Positions 10,505 to 21,919 of a stretch of 64,000 nucleotides of DNA are shown piece after piece; positions within the stretch are counted from its first letter, which is position 1, and each line of letters opens with the position of its first letter. The notes below the pieces were generated by a model. That model saw nothing but the letters and a program-made list of their open reading frames with translations, was not told the DNA's origin and searched no databases. Both the position numbers and the translations under genes were made by a program. The stretch is from Merluccius polli (Eukaryota > Chordata > Actinopteri > Gadiformes > Merlucciidae), in contig JAOPHQ010006259.1 in assembly GCA_030340625.1 (NCBI GenBank), positions 350,001-414,000 of the forward strand, read 5' to 3'.

Positions 10505-11010
10505 CTAATCTAAGCATGGCCGACACACAGAACCCCAGGGGCCCCTTGCGTCTGCTGGATCCCGAGAGGGAGAGCGAGAGAGGGCCCCGGAGCCCCTGCT
10601 ATCTCCCTGGCACGAGCGCACAAGGCCTCTGGGTGCGTAATCTGGAGATATTTATGGTGAATTACATTGGCTGGGACGCCTGCAGATAGATCCCGCCGGA
10701 CAGTCGACAGAGCAGGAGGCATTCGCTCACAAATTTAATTAACTCGCGCCGAGCCACGCTCGATTGGCCAGCGTCTGCCCAATCGCTATCAGTCTCTGTC
10801 AGGCCACTCCGTCAGAGGCATGAGAGCAGTGTGCCGTGGGAGATGGGCAGCGCTAAATAGGAATGGTAAATAATTCCTTGAACATCTAATTGTACATTTA
10901 ACCGCCATGATCTGTTCCCTGTTTACTTTAGGTTGACCTGCGGTGGCTCAGCACAAAGGCTCAGTGAGAGATTCACGATTGGATGCAGTAAATGATTTAA
11001 ATTGGCCGGT
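10505..11010. promoter_or_regulatory. Candidate conserved non-coding (enhancer-like) block
   Basis: This is unique, complex sequence without recognisable repeats. It contains homeodomain-type cores in AAATTTAATTAACTCG (10731-10746), TCTAATTG (10885-10892) and GGTGAATTACATTGG, plus the AT/GC balance often seen in fish non-coding conserved elements. This is an impression from composition and motif content only; no alignment was possible. It lies within the large intron of the minus-strand gene. Confidence 0.25.
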
Positions 11011-13560
11011 CGCTGGTGGTTGTTTTTTTTATTTTTTGCAGCCTGCGTGAGGAAAAAATATGTTATTTATGTGCATGTTTGTGTATGTGTATGCTTGAAA
11101 TATCGGATAGCTGCGCCCTCATGTCATGCGCGTTTCCCTGTTCATTACATTAGCGCTCACACGCATACTGTGTGTTATTTATGATCTGATGATGGCGCTT
11201 ATGTAGACTCCTAGCTATAGGAGAGCAACAGCAAGTTCATGTCCTCGCACTAAAGGAAGAAATAAACTATAAACGGCCATTTAAAAAGGCATATGTTTTT
11301 CTGGGACACCTCCATCTCAAGCAGCAGCAGATTGTAATCTCAACAGTGGTTGGGACATGGATCAGTAGCAGAACTTGTGCCAGGACATCATTATCAAAAC
11401 ATCCTACATCCTGTTAAACACAATATTAGAGGTGTTATGATAGACTGTAAAACTAGGTTTACACACAACCGTTTTGAGGGTGCAGATGTGCCTTCTACAG
11501 AGCGACGCCATTGACATTTTTGCAACCAGCAGCGGAAACGATCCATATTTGGCACATTGAGGGGGGGAATTGAATGGCCGCCTCGCAGTAGTCTATGGCC
11601 AAAACTCATTAACATTCACTCCTTAATTACTTTTTAATGCAATAAAACTGTCAAAGGACCTCACAAAATACATAATATGAAGATGAACTAGCCACTGAGA
11701 CCTAACCGAATGGAGAAAAAAAGTATTGGCTTTGTATTACGAAAATTAAATCACATTTCGTCCCATTGACTTTGAATGGTGGCTTTCAGCGTCAAACCAC
11801 CACAAGCCACCTACAGGCCATTTGGAGGAACTACATGTTAGTCTCTTCCACCAGGGCTTCACACAAACATGGCTGCCAGAATTGGTTCCACTTGACACAC
11901 GCACTTGGCGGTTAATATTGTATGTGGTTGCCCAGGGCCATTTGACACTTGCTCAATATTTTAAAATGAAACCGGCTGCTTGGGATGCTTTGGAAAGGTG
12001 CTCTGTGCCATGGGGAGCACCTCTTGTGTTGTGTTGGGGGAGACGTGGCTTACGACACGCCCCTAGGCAAGAGATTAGAGATGGAAAGGATAGAGCTTAG
12101 CGCTACCTGATAACATCCCACCATTATATCCTGAGATAAGTGAATTAAGTGCTTTGTCTTGTGTTCTTTTTGTGTTGCTACCTGGACTGACTGTCTGTAA
12201 TCATCAGTACCGGAGAGGAGTTGCGATAATTGGTCCAATGGACCTTTTGCTTTCTGTTTTTTCCTTTCGTTTTCAGGCTACCTCAATCTACTTTACCACT
12301 GAGGAGATGAATATTATCTCCTTGATAATGATGATCTACTTCTCTAAAAAAGAAAGATAGGGTAAGGGTTAGGGTTTACTGGTCCAACTGGACAAAGAAG
12401 TGGAGAAATTGGAGTAGTATAAATCTCATCAAGAATGTTCTTGCATTGAAACCACCATTCACTGGTCTAACCTTATCTTTCTGAAAAAGATCAAGTTGAA
12501 TATACACACACACACACACGTCATAGGGTGCACTCATGTAACAATGAACTAGAAAGATAAGTGCTTTCATACAGCAAAAAAGAACATGGGCCTGACTCAC
12601 ATAGTGAGTGAGAGTGTACAATATGTATGCAGAGACATGTACTGCAGTGGATGTATGTACTGTATGCATTTACTGTATGTTTTCTCCTTTCTGCTATTAT
12701 GTTTGCCTCCCTAGCACAGTGAACACACGTGTGCATTACCAGAGGTGTGAGTAATGGCACCACCAATGGGACTGGGTGGTTACAGGACTGACTGACGGGA
12801 GGGGATGCAATGAAATCACACTTATGTCAAAAGTGATCGATCACCTGTGCTTATGGCTCAGGCCACACCTCTGTCACATACACACAACCCCTGCACCCAC
12901 CACTGTAAACTATGATCCATGTATGTGACATTCTCCTTACGGTTACCACCAAAAAATCTGATCGTATCCTTTTCCGTTTTGTTTGATGATAGAAACAACT
13001 TGGCCTGTAAACAATGTGTCTTTTGATCGTACTTCACAGGAGGCCTTGTTTCTACATCTTTGTTTTATTCATTATTCCTCTTTTGTTATGTAAACCATAG
13101 TCATTCATCCTTTCCTGCCACTCCACCCCCTCTCTGGTGTGTCCCATTCTGTCTGTGCCATTGGCTTCTTCCTACCTGCCCATTTTTGCTCCCTGGCTCT
13201 CTGCCTCCCCCACTCACCCCCAGCCCGGGCCAGAGTGATGATGGATGGGCCTTGGGGCGCAGCCCTCACCCCCTCCCCCCACACCCGTGCCGCTGTGTTA
13301 CCTAATCACTGAGTACCGGACTCTGCGTGACGCTCCATTAGGAACCCGCCTGCCACTCACCGCAACCCGTTAGGGAAATGGTGCTGATGGAGGCAAGGTC
13401 ACCAGTTCAGATTCCCATGGGGAGGGGATGGTGGGTGATGGGGGGGGGGGGTATGGTGGGACATAGTGCTGCTGCCACTGTGTCACTGCTCCATGTCCTA
13501 GCTGAGAGGAACTGGCGGTTTGTTTGTTTTTACCGGGTTCACTATCATAGTAGAGAAGAT
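11011..13560. other. Intron sequence, nothing recognised
   Basis: It holds a short (CA)n run at 12504-12520, a GGTAAGGGTTAGGGTTT telomere-like patch at 12361-12377 too short to matter, and a CT/CCCC-rich stretch at 13090-13300. The open frame at 11822-12100 lacks any recognisable domain. Confidence 0.5.
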
Positions 13561-13732
13561 AATGGTTAAGTGTAGTGGCTCCCAGTCACAAGCGACCAGG
13601 TTTGATCTCCATTAACCAAAGCCTTGTTGCAGGCATCTTTGAGCAAGATGCCCAATCTCTACCTGCTTCCTAAAATACATGTTGTTGAGTTCACTGTAAG
13701 TCACTTTAGATAAAAGCACCTACTAAATGATT
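13561..13732 (+). mobile_element. tRNA-derived teleost SINE
   Basis: The head carries a polymerase III box B-like GGTTTGATCTC (13599-13609) after GGTTAAGTGTAGTGGCTC. The middle has CATCTTTGAGCAAGATGCCC and the tail has TGTAAGTCACTTTAGATAAA then AGCACCTACTAAATGA. The tail is the hallmark of a very common fish SINE group (consensus TGTAAGTCGCTTTGGATAAAAGCGTCTGCTAAATGA). The copy is diverged but nearly full length. Confidence 0.8.
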
Positions 13733-16700
13733 AAACATTAAAGTGATAGACAACAGAAATCCATAATGTACTTCTAATTATGTTATTAGGGTGTGCAGCA
13801 TTAAAGTAGAACTACAGCCTAAAACACTGACATTGGTATGAAACGTCTACATCGATTTATTTTTCATTTCAGGGTTTATTTTTCCAATATGTGTAATATT
13901 GTACTTTATCGTTATTTACAATTTGTCACTGGCTGTTCCCTCAGGCTTCCTGCGATCTGCTCCAGTGTGTCATTTTCCTACGTTACCCAGAATGACTTTC
14001 GCTACCCCCTTCTCAACATCAGGAAGCAACATTCTGTAAATTGTACGTTTATAAATTGAATAAATCAATCAAATGTATTATAACGATATGTATAACAGGC
14101 ATTATTATTCATTGTGAAAGCTAGCAAGACATTCAGCGGTATGCCAAATTTTGGCTGCAGGATTAGAGAGCTGGTGACTCGGCTGGGAGAGCTAGCCTGG
14201 CAATGCTAACATTAGCTTGCCGTGGCTTACTTAGCCAGAGGTGCATTCTAGACAACTCTATGGCAGTTTTTTGGTGCTGGATTTGGATCGTTTTTAGGGA
14301 AAAAGTCAGTCCCAAACCGAAAAAAGAAACTATTCAGGGAATTGTAGCCAAGACTTTGGTGAACATTTAGTTATGCAGCTATCGCTGAGGCTAGCAAGTT
14401 TATGCTCAAAGAAAGAAAAGGATATCCAATGAATCGCTGCCCTACTGGGCCATCGGCCATATAGGCTCCCCGCTGCCAGAACAGACCAAATCGGCTGGGT
14501 TGACAGTGACTAGCAGGCCGTTTTCTCTTCGAACAAGGTCATGCCTCGGCAGTTGTACGGAGATCATGGCCATGCCCCAAGCCGTCAAGCCGAAGTGCAT
14601 TCTGGATTTATGAGGCTGCGGGCCTTGCACAAATGTGTGTCCTCTTACTGAATTACTGATTTCTCGCCATAGGAACATTACAAAAATGTAATATGCAGTG
14701 ATTCTGAGACAGAACCCCTGAGTTGCTGTCATATGGGAATGAAACTAATATCTGATACTTATGGTTGATGCTACAGAGATTTGAAGACTTAATATTAAAC
14801 CACATTGTAACTCCTGCAGCAATGTCTCTGTGTGATGTAGTAGCTTCTACAGCAAAGTGAAATACTACCCAAAATGGTCAAATAGGACCTGGGGTGCCTT
14901 GTACATCACCAGTAGACATATCTTAACAATGTCAAAGTGTTTTAGGATGTAGTTTCACTTCAAGCGTCAATGCAATGACGTTCCATCAAATCCATTGCAA
15001 ACTCAGTTGGTTTTCCTTCTATTCCTTAGAAGGAAGTCTTTTCACCCACCTGGCTACATAGCCAAGCAGGTGACCAATTACACTCCACTAACGTGGCCAA
15101 GCTAGTGACCAAATACCGTACACTCACATTACTGTGACAGTGCAGCTGAATGAAGCTACGGCATTTCCGACTTTGAGGACATACAAACTACACAAAACAG
15201 TGAAGGGGGGGATTCAGACCACGTCCCATAACAATCCCGAGTCTTACCGACTGAGATGTATATCAATATACATTTTGACATTTTCTTGACAGGATATTTG
15301 GTAGGTCTGTAGTGGATACACCCCATGTAAGGAGGGCAAGGTATTCACTGGAATATGTGATTGAACATCATGCAGGACCGAAGGGTGTGATGCCCATATA
15401 AGGCTAAGCTATAGTGGATGCGTTTTTTTTTTTTTGACTAGTGTCCTTCTCTTGGTGACAGAAGAGCTGCTGTACCGAGGTTCTCTTGGTGACAGAGCAG
15501 CAGCGCAAACTTGATGTGAATGTTAATGAGGGGTGGAATTACCCGTGTGACGCCACCAAGAGGCTGCATTCTGCCTTGAAATTGGGAGGCTACACCAGGT
15601 AGATAGAGACACGGAGGCTGCACACAAGTCGCTTTGGATGGAGCAAATTGGATTTCTTGTTGGCTCCGTGACTGATGAGTTAATTAACGTTGAAGAGAGC
15701 GCAGAGAGAGAGAGGAGCCAGACACTGCTCTGTTTATTCGTCCTGTATTGACTAGATCTCCTCCCACTTCACTGGCCTGAGTAATCGCTGTCCTTCTGCG
15801 GTGGGAAATGACTGAATGAGTCAAAGGAGTAGAAATTCTGGTTGGAGTTTGTCGGTGTGGAGGGACTCAAACTCAGACTTTAGTAACAAGCTTTGTACTA
15901 AAGGCTTGTAGTGTGGTGTCAAGCTTGGGAGGAAAAAGAAAAACGAGTGAACCATTTGAGACAAAAGTGAAAGTCTTCAAAGGAATTAATAAGCTCTCCA
16001 ATATTGTACAATGATGTTTGACTTTTTTTATCCCCGACTGCAATAAATTAAAGATGAATGTGTTTTCCCTGTCATGAAAGGAAATGTCAAGCAAATAATG
16101 AAAAGATAAAACATCCGCTGTATGTTTTGATTTGACACAGTATGTCACAATAATAATAGCCATTAGCTGCAGTAATTAACACAGCATGTGCTCATTAGGA
16201 CAGCAAAAGCAAACGAAAGAGATCCCTGTCTGTTGGGGAATGAATTTGACCTTCTGCAGCATGGGCTCCCCGGGCTGCAGGAGCTGCTTGGTAATAGGAC
16301 TCCTGCAACAGGTGCAGGCTGCAGGGGAGAATGGAGGTGGAGGTAAAGGGGGGAACAGACTACCCAGCAACACGCGGTGAAGCCGGTGTTTGTTGACAGG
16401 GATTTGGATTTTCTCCTTGGCTTGGGGGAGAGAAGAAGAGAAAGGGATAAGGTCGTAGAGCACAGCGACCGGGTACACAATGTGCTTTTTTCCCCCTCCA
16501 TCTTTGTTGTCGTCATTGAGTGTCCTGTCTGCTTTGGCCACCATGCAGGGAACATGGTGATCTCATAGCAGGGGACAATTATACTCTGTTCCACTAAGGC
16601 CACATTTGCATGTGCAACTGCACCCGACACGCTGTCCCAAGAAAGACCGTTCCCCAGAGAACTATTCAAATTCATTTGGGAAGAGATATATAGGTGTGTG

Positions 16701-17922
16701 AGTGTTGATCGTAATCATGCTATTCATTTCTTCCTCTATACCGGTTCTCTTTTGTGGTGTGTGTGTGTGTGTGTGTGTGTCCCTTTTTCAATCAACACTG
16801 TAATATTTGTTTTGCATTCCTTGTTTGTTGTTCCCATCCTCAACTTATTGTGTCTGTGGGTGTGTGTGTATTCAAATAATCCTTATAATATTCGCCTGTA
16901 CACAAACAAGCATTTATACAATCATTTACACTTCTGAAACAACAAATCTGAAATACAAATAGCAGCTAGCTAGGCCATCAAATTAATAGGCACGCAACCT
17001 AGAATAATACTTTATCTCCATAAAATACACACGTTTCTCTTGAGAAAACATTTCTGACTATAACCTGTTCTGTTATGTCAGACTATAAACATTTTTATTT
17101 GCAATAGAACTGATGATAAGACTTAATTAAAAAATATATATATTTCCAAATAACCAAATAACTGCCAAACCACCTTTCTATTAATGTTGCCTCATAGGTA
17201 ACCATGCATACACTTCTTTAACCGTTGGAGATGTGAAAGAGACATGGTCCACTTGTAGAACATGGGGGGGCAGTCAATTTTATGGGCCATCTCCATTGCT
17301 CCCAATTTAATGAAAAACCTTGAAAAGTGATTCATCCTCCTTTTCAACAGACGCGTAAATTATTTAATAAAGGCAGACACGCCCAGTTAGGAAGCCACAT
17401 ATTTATTATTTAGACTGTTTATTTGTTTGTTTCATTTATTTGTTAATTTCGTATTTCCTGAATTCATTTCAGGTTTTTATTTTGCAGTCGTTTTTAAAAC
17501 AATATATAAATATACAATAACACAAAAGGCTTTGAAGAGAATGGAAAATAGGCTTGACAGATGGGCTCAATCCAGAATCTCTGGCGAGATATCAATGTCA
17601 CTAAGGAACAATTGTAGCCAACACTTATGGGAGTGAGGGATAGCCAGTCATTCCCACATCATTATCTCACTACTTTCTAACTTTCTTAGAAAGGCGGGTA
17701 GGCAGGTAACACACAAACTTGTTTTGGTTGTCCCTGCGCCTAATGTGTAGAACCCAGACATTATGTTTATGCCCGGAAAGACTTTCACTGCATTTTCATT
17801 AAATATGTAGACTCAAGCTGAACATTTACTGCTGTGCACTTAAGTGGCATGACACTGTTGGTACACTGTTGAGACTAGCATACATTTGAAATACGTTTCA
17901 GAATAAATGGATGCATCGTCAG
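13733..17922. other. Intron sequence, nothing recognised
   Basis: About 4.2 kb of mostly unique sequence with a (GT)n run at 16759-16780. Long open frames near 16163-16675 show no domain. Parts around 15600-15800 and 16150-16690 are complex and low in repeats, and could include regulatory DNA, but nothing specific supports that. Confidence 0.45.
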
Positions 17923-18132
17923 CAGGGGCGCTGCCAGGCATTTTGGGCCCCATGAAAAGATATCACATTGGGCGACATACCACTCGCCGCGGTACTTCCT
18001 CGCGTCAGGGCTGGACCAATCCAGCCCTGGCCGGCCCATTATTGACCGGCCCACCGGGAAAACATTGTGGGCCCCTGTCAGTGCTGGGCCCTTGGAATCG
18101 TCCTAACTTTTCCCCCCCTTACGGCGCCCCTG
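17923..18132. mobile_element. Short hAT-type MITE with intact 8-bp target duplication
   Basis: The 210-bp element starts CAGGGGCGC and ends GCGCCCCTG. It is flanked on both sides by ATCGTCAG (17915-17922 and 18133-18140), an exact 8-bp target-site duplication as made by hAT transposases. The interior is GC-rich with no coding capacity. The CAGGG start is typical of hAT non-autonomous elements in fish. Confidence 0.88.
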
Positions 18133-18140
18133 ATCGTCAG

Positions 18141-18870
18141 TTCAAAAGTATTGTTGAACTTTGTGCTGTGCTGTGTTTCTCAAAGGCTTCAGTGCGCAGT
18201 CTGGCCAAGTAGAGCATTTTATTTAGTTTTGTGAGTAGCTGCAGTTGTTGCTGCTCTCTCATATGTCTTACATTTGATGGTTAACTGTAAACATGTCAAA
18301 TACAGAAAAAAAGGAAGAGCTAAAGGAAGAAATATTGAAAGGAAAAACATAAAATAGCTCAACTGCTATATTCCATTTCAATGTTTACAGCTGTGTATTC
18401 TGCTATAGAGTTGCTGAATTTTTCATTACAGGACCTGCATATCTATAAATATACATCCAATTTGATGCAACATGTAGGTTGCTTCAATGACAAGGTCTAC
18501 AAAGAAAACATGTTTTTTCATATATTCTTTCAAAAATAGAGGGTCAGTGTTTCTGCATCGCGGCAAGAGGAAATTGAATCAGCTATAATAATTTAATTTT
18601 CTTGGAGTTCTTGGAGGTTGGCAGAGGAAGACATTGACGATAGTATCTGGGTGTCGTGCAATCTATGTGCTCTATTCCACAACACGATCAACAAATTACA
18701 CTCGCAAAAAAGTCCCACAAATTACACTCGCAGACAGGAAATGTCTCTTTTGAAACATCCCCCTAGTTGTGGACCTGACTGTAGTCTAGGGGCATTGCAC
18801 TGCCATTAATGTTGTTTGCTTTGTGTACGAAAGTGACAAATGACACTGTGATCATATTGAAGAAAAGTGG
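18141..18870. other. Unassigned AT-rich sequence
   Basis: No exon or repeat recognised. A 19-bp phrase near 18705 recurs imperfectly (CAAATTACACTCGCA, twice within 30 bp). Confidence 0.5.
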
Positions 18871-19177
18871 GTAACAGCTGATAGTGCACAGTCAAGTATC
18901 AATTTAGTATCAGTTGAGTATCAGTTGAGTATCAACATTATCTCAGTGAGACACGACTCACTTGACATGTCAACATAAGTTGTAAGTTGACACTCAATAA
19001 GGTTATCAAGAACATAGCCACATATATTCAATTTAGTGTTATGTGACTATTAACTGAATATCATTATATAATCAACACCATGTCAACTGAATAGCAACAA
19101 ATAGTAAATAAATTGAATAGCAATCTGAATTAAGAATGAGTGGACTTACTGGTTGGGAAGGAGGCATAAGGACGGGC

Positions 19178-19850
19178 CTTCAGATCCTTTATCAGAACAT
19201 GACACAACATAAAGAACCTGTCTGTCTTCAGATCCTTTATCAGAACATAACAGAACATAAAGAACCTGTCTGTCTTCAGATCCTTTATCAGAACATATAG
19301 AACCTGTCTGTCTTCAGATCCTTTATCAGAACATAACAGAACATAAAGAACCTGTCTGTCTTCAGATCCTTTATCAGAACATATATAACCTGTCTGTCTT
19401 CAGATCCTTTATCAGAACATAACAGAACATAAAGAACCTGTCTGTCTTCAGATCCTTTATCAGAACATATAGAACCTGTCTGTCTTCAGATCCTTTTTCA
19501 GAACATAACAGAACATATAGAACCTGTCTGTCTTCAGATCCTTTATCAGAACATATAGAACCTGTCTGTCTTCAGATCCTTTATCAGAACATAACAGAAC
19601 ATAAAGAACCTGTCTGTCTTCAGATCCTTTATCAGAACATAACAGAACATATAGAACCTGTCTGTCTTCAGATCCTTTATCAGAACATATAGAACCTGTC
19701 TGTCTTCAGATCCTTTATCAGAACATAACAGAACATAAAGAACCTGTCTGTCTTCAGATCCTTTATCAGAACATATATAACCTGTCTGTCTTCAGATCCT
19801 TTATCAGAACATAACAGAACATATAGAACCTGTCTGTCTTCAGATACTTT
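19178..19850. repeat. 15-unit minisatellite with 48-bp and 38-bp units in near-strict alternation
   Basis: Units start CTTCAGATCC at 19178, 19226, 19274, 19312, 19360, 19398, 19446, 19484, 19532, 19570, 19618, 19666, 19704, 19752 and 19790. The long unit (48 bp) has an extra ACAGAACATA relative to the short unit (38 bp). The order is L L S L S L S L S L L S L S L, so the real period is an 86-bp L+S dimer, broken only at the start and at 19570. Units are nearly identical, which points to recent expansion. Confidence 0.95.
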
Positions 19851-19851
19851 A

Positions 19852-20062
19852 GCAGTCGAAAACTTCTCCCAGGCTCTTCACTGGTTTCTCACTGATTTTG
19901 CCCTTCTTTAGCACCAGGGATCTGGATTTCACTGGCTTGAAGCTCATGCGAGCCGTCCTCTGCACTCAACGTCAGCAGACTTCACCAGCATGTTCATGTC
20001 GAGCTCGAAGAGGATCACTGAAGTTGTTCATCCAGTGATGATCCCCATCTCGATCCCCTTCT
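19852..20062 (-). mobile_element. LINE reverse-transcriptase fragment, frameshifted
   Basis: On the minus strand from about 20055 the frame reads EMGIITG, a stop, then TTSVILFELDMNMLVKSADV and ECRG. In another frame it continues as SFKPVKSRSLVLKKGKISEK then PVKSLGEVFDC. These match RT-domain segments of a common fish non-LTR element (...SFKP.KSRSLVL.KGK.....PVKSLGK.FD). The order is right but the catalytic YADD-type region between them is missing. The minisatellite begins immediately at the downstream end of this fragment. Confidence 0.75.
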
Positions 20063-21029
20063 CGATTAATAATAGTACCATAAAGCTAGCGCCGCTCTGT
20101 ACTGCTTTGGACCGTTACCGACGCCAGAGTTCCTCTGGCAATGCTGGAATGTGGATATGAAACCAAGAGGCAAGAGATAACGCATCGCTTTCTATGGACC
20201 AAAGTCAATGGACGGGTATATGCTGCTGACGAATTAGGCACCAGGTACCAAACAAACTCTTTGTTTTATTCGCTCTTTGGATGTGTGTGCGTGTATGCGT
20301 GTGTGACTAGGCCCGTTTGTATTGTAGTTCACAGACGACTCGTGATTAACATCTGTACAGGAGTGGTATTTTTTTATTTTGTGTATAAACATGTACTGTA
20401 TTGTGTATATACCATGTTGAAGATGAAAGTATCAGGAGTATGTGAATAATAAGTAAATCATTTAGAATTGCTTCTGCTAAAACTGTTTGTATTGTGTGTT
20501 TATTATTAGGATTGTTTAAAACGTTTTAGAACTTTAACAAATACCTAATCGTTTTAAAGGTCGTAATAACCTTGATGAATGCATAATAATTTAAAGGGGA
20601 TATTGCATGTTGTATTTTTGATTGTTTGCAGAGGCTAATTGACTCCATGAAGGCTCAAACAACATAGTTAATCATTCATTTAGATTTAGGATAATAATTA
20701 GGAAGCAATACATATATTTGTACTAAAAACTCAGGGCCCTGCCCATAACATTTAAACGTGGCGGTAAGTATGTACGTATGTATGTTATACATTTGTACAT
20801 AGATTCTGTACATAGATGCTGTCTTCTGTTGTATTGTTGGTTTCTTATGATTATTATTTGTTTGTTCTGTCCAGTATTTTTTCATGTGGGGACTAATGTA
20901 CATCAAAATAAACTTGCACACACATACATAGAACTGATTCTCAATCTGGACTGTCGGATCAACACAAATTCTTATACACAATGTGTGCAAAATGTATAAA
21001 GTTGTGTTGTACCATTTTTTGGGCAAGAC

Positions 21030-21074
21030 TCAATAAAATATGATTTTAAAAAAGGTTAAAAAAAAAAAAAATGC
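21030..21074 (+). other. Poly(A) signal followed by A-tract inside the inverted-repeat element
   Basis: AATAAAATATG at about 21032 is followed by TTTTAAAAAAGG and a 14-base A run at about 21059-21072. This looks like the 3' end of a retroposed transcript or a LINE tail embedded in the element, but the body upstream (20060-21030) is not recognised. Confidence 0.4.
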
Positions 21075-21835
21075 ATAATATTTTGGGCTACTTTGTTCCT
21101 GTTGTCATTTGTGAAATAAAAATAAAACGATATATGACAAATTATCATGGACTTCATTTTTGTTTAGAAATATAGAGTTTGTGCAGTAGATACTCAATTA
21201 CATTCCCTTCACTTATCTGTAGATGATCAATAGACAATTAGTAACACTCAACTACTACAGAGAATGTTTCACTTTACTTGGATAGTCCATATTATAGTTT
21301 ATTGATATGCAACTGATAGACAGGCACTGTTAACTGTCAATGCTGAGTGTCAGGTTTTATGTTGGTGATAATCATGTGATACTTACTTGAATATAGTTAT
21401 GACACTCAGTAGACATTCATTCGAAATATTATGGATATTCTATTGATATGCAAGTCAAAGTCAGGTGAAACTACTGAAAATATGTACTCAACTGAAACAT
21501 GTCTGAAGATGGATGGTTGCTATTCACTTGACAGGTTGATTATAACGAAATTCAGTTAATAGTCAGATAAACTAAATTGAATATATGTGGATATGTTCTT
21601 GATAACCTTATTGAGCGTCAACTTGACACTAAACTGAGATAATGTTGATACTCAACTGATACTAAATTGATACTCAGTTGATACTCAGTTGATATTCAAT
21701 TGATACTCAACTATGGACGATCCAGGTCAAGTGTTACCAAAAAGTGGGGACATAGCTGCAGCTTTCTAGAATATTAATATGAACTTCTTTGTTTTGTCTT
21801 TTTGACTCGTTTAAAACACATTAGCACAAGAAAGA

Positions 21836-21904
21836 GAGAGAGCACGATAGAGGGATAGAAAGAGAGAGAGATAAAAGAGAACGAGAGAGAGAGAGAGAAA
21901 GAGA
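21836..21904. repeat. (GA)n-rich microsatellite
   Basis: Imperfect GA/GAAA repeats directly downstream of the splice donor of the first coding exon of the minus-strand gene, on the intronic side. Confidence 0.85.
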
Positions 21905-21919
21905 TGACGTTTCACTTAC

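Larger units (their letters stand above)
18871..21737. mobile_element. 2.87 kb DNA element with ~230-bp imperfect inverted terminal arms
   Basis: The left arm (about 18871-19110) and the reverse complement of the right arm (21737 back to about 21510) share long matched stretches such as GAGTATCAACATTATCTCAG, CTCAATAAGGTTATCAAGAA and CACATATATTCAATTTAG. The termini are GGTAACA and TGTTACC. (A)AAAAGTGG occurs at both flanks, consistent with a target duplication, but the exact border is ambiguous. Both arms are built from repeated TATCA(A/G)TTGA-type subunits. The interior holds a minisatellite, a LINE fragment and a poly(A)-like end. No transposase is visible, so it is non-autonomous. Superfamily not assigned. 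Confidence 0.8.

Noticed and set aside
10080..10508. 142-codon plus-strand frame
   Set aside because: No domain, no splice logic, poly-Pro end from a C-tract; likely chance.
12358..12378. Telomere-like GGGTAAGGGTTAGGG patch
   Set aside because: Only about two degenerate units, too short to be an interstitial telomeric array.
16163..16675. 170-codon minus-strand frame
   Set aside because: Overlaps another long frame on the same strand, shows no domain and has no clear splice sites; the length is within chance for this GC-richer patch.
19178..19850. Regularly spaced repeats that could be mistaken for a CRISPR array
   Set aside because: Units are contiguous tandem copies without unique spacers, and the window is eukaryotic with no cas genes.
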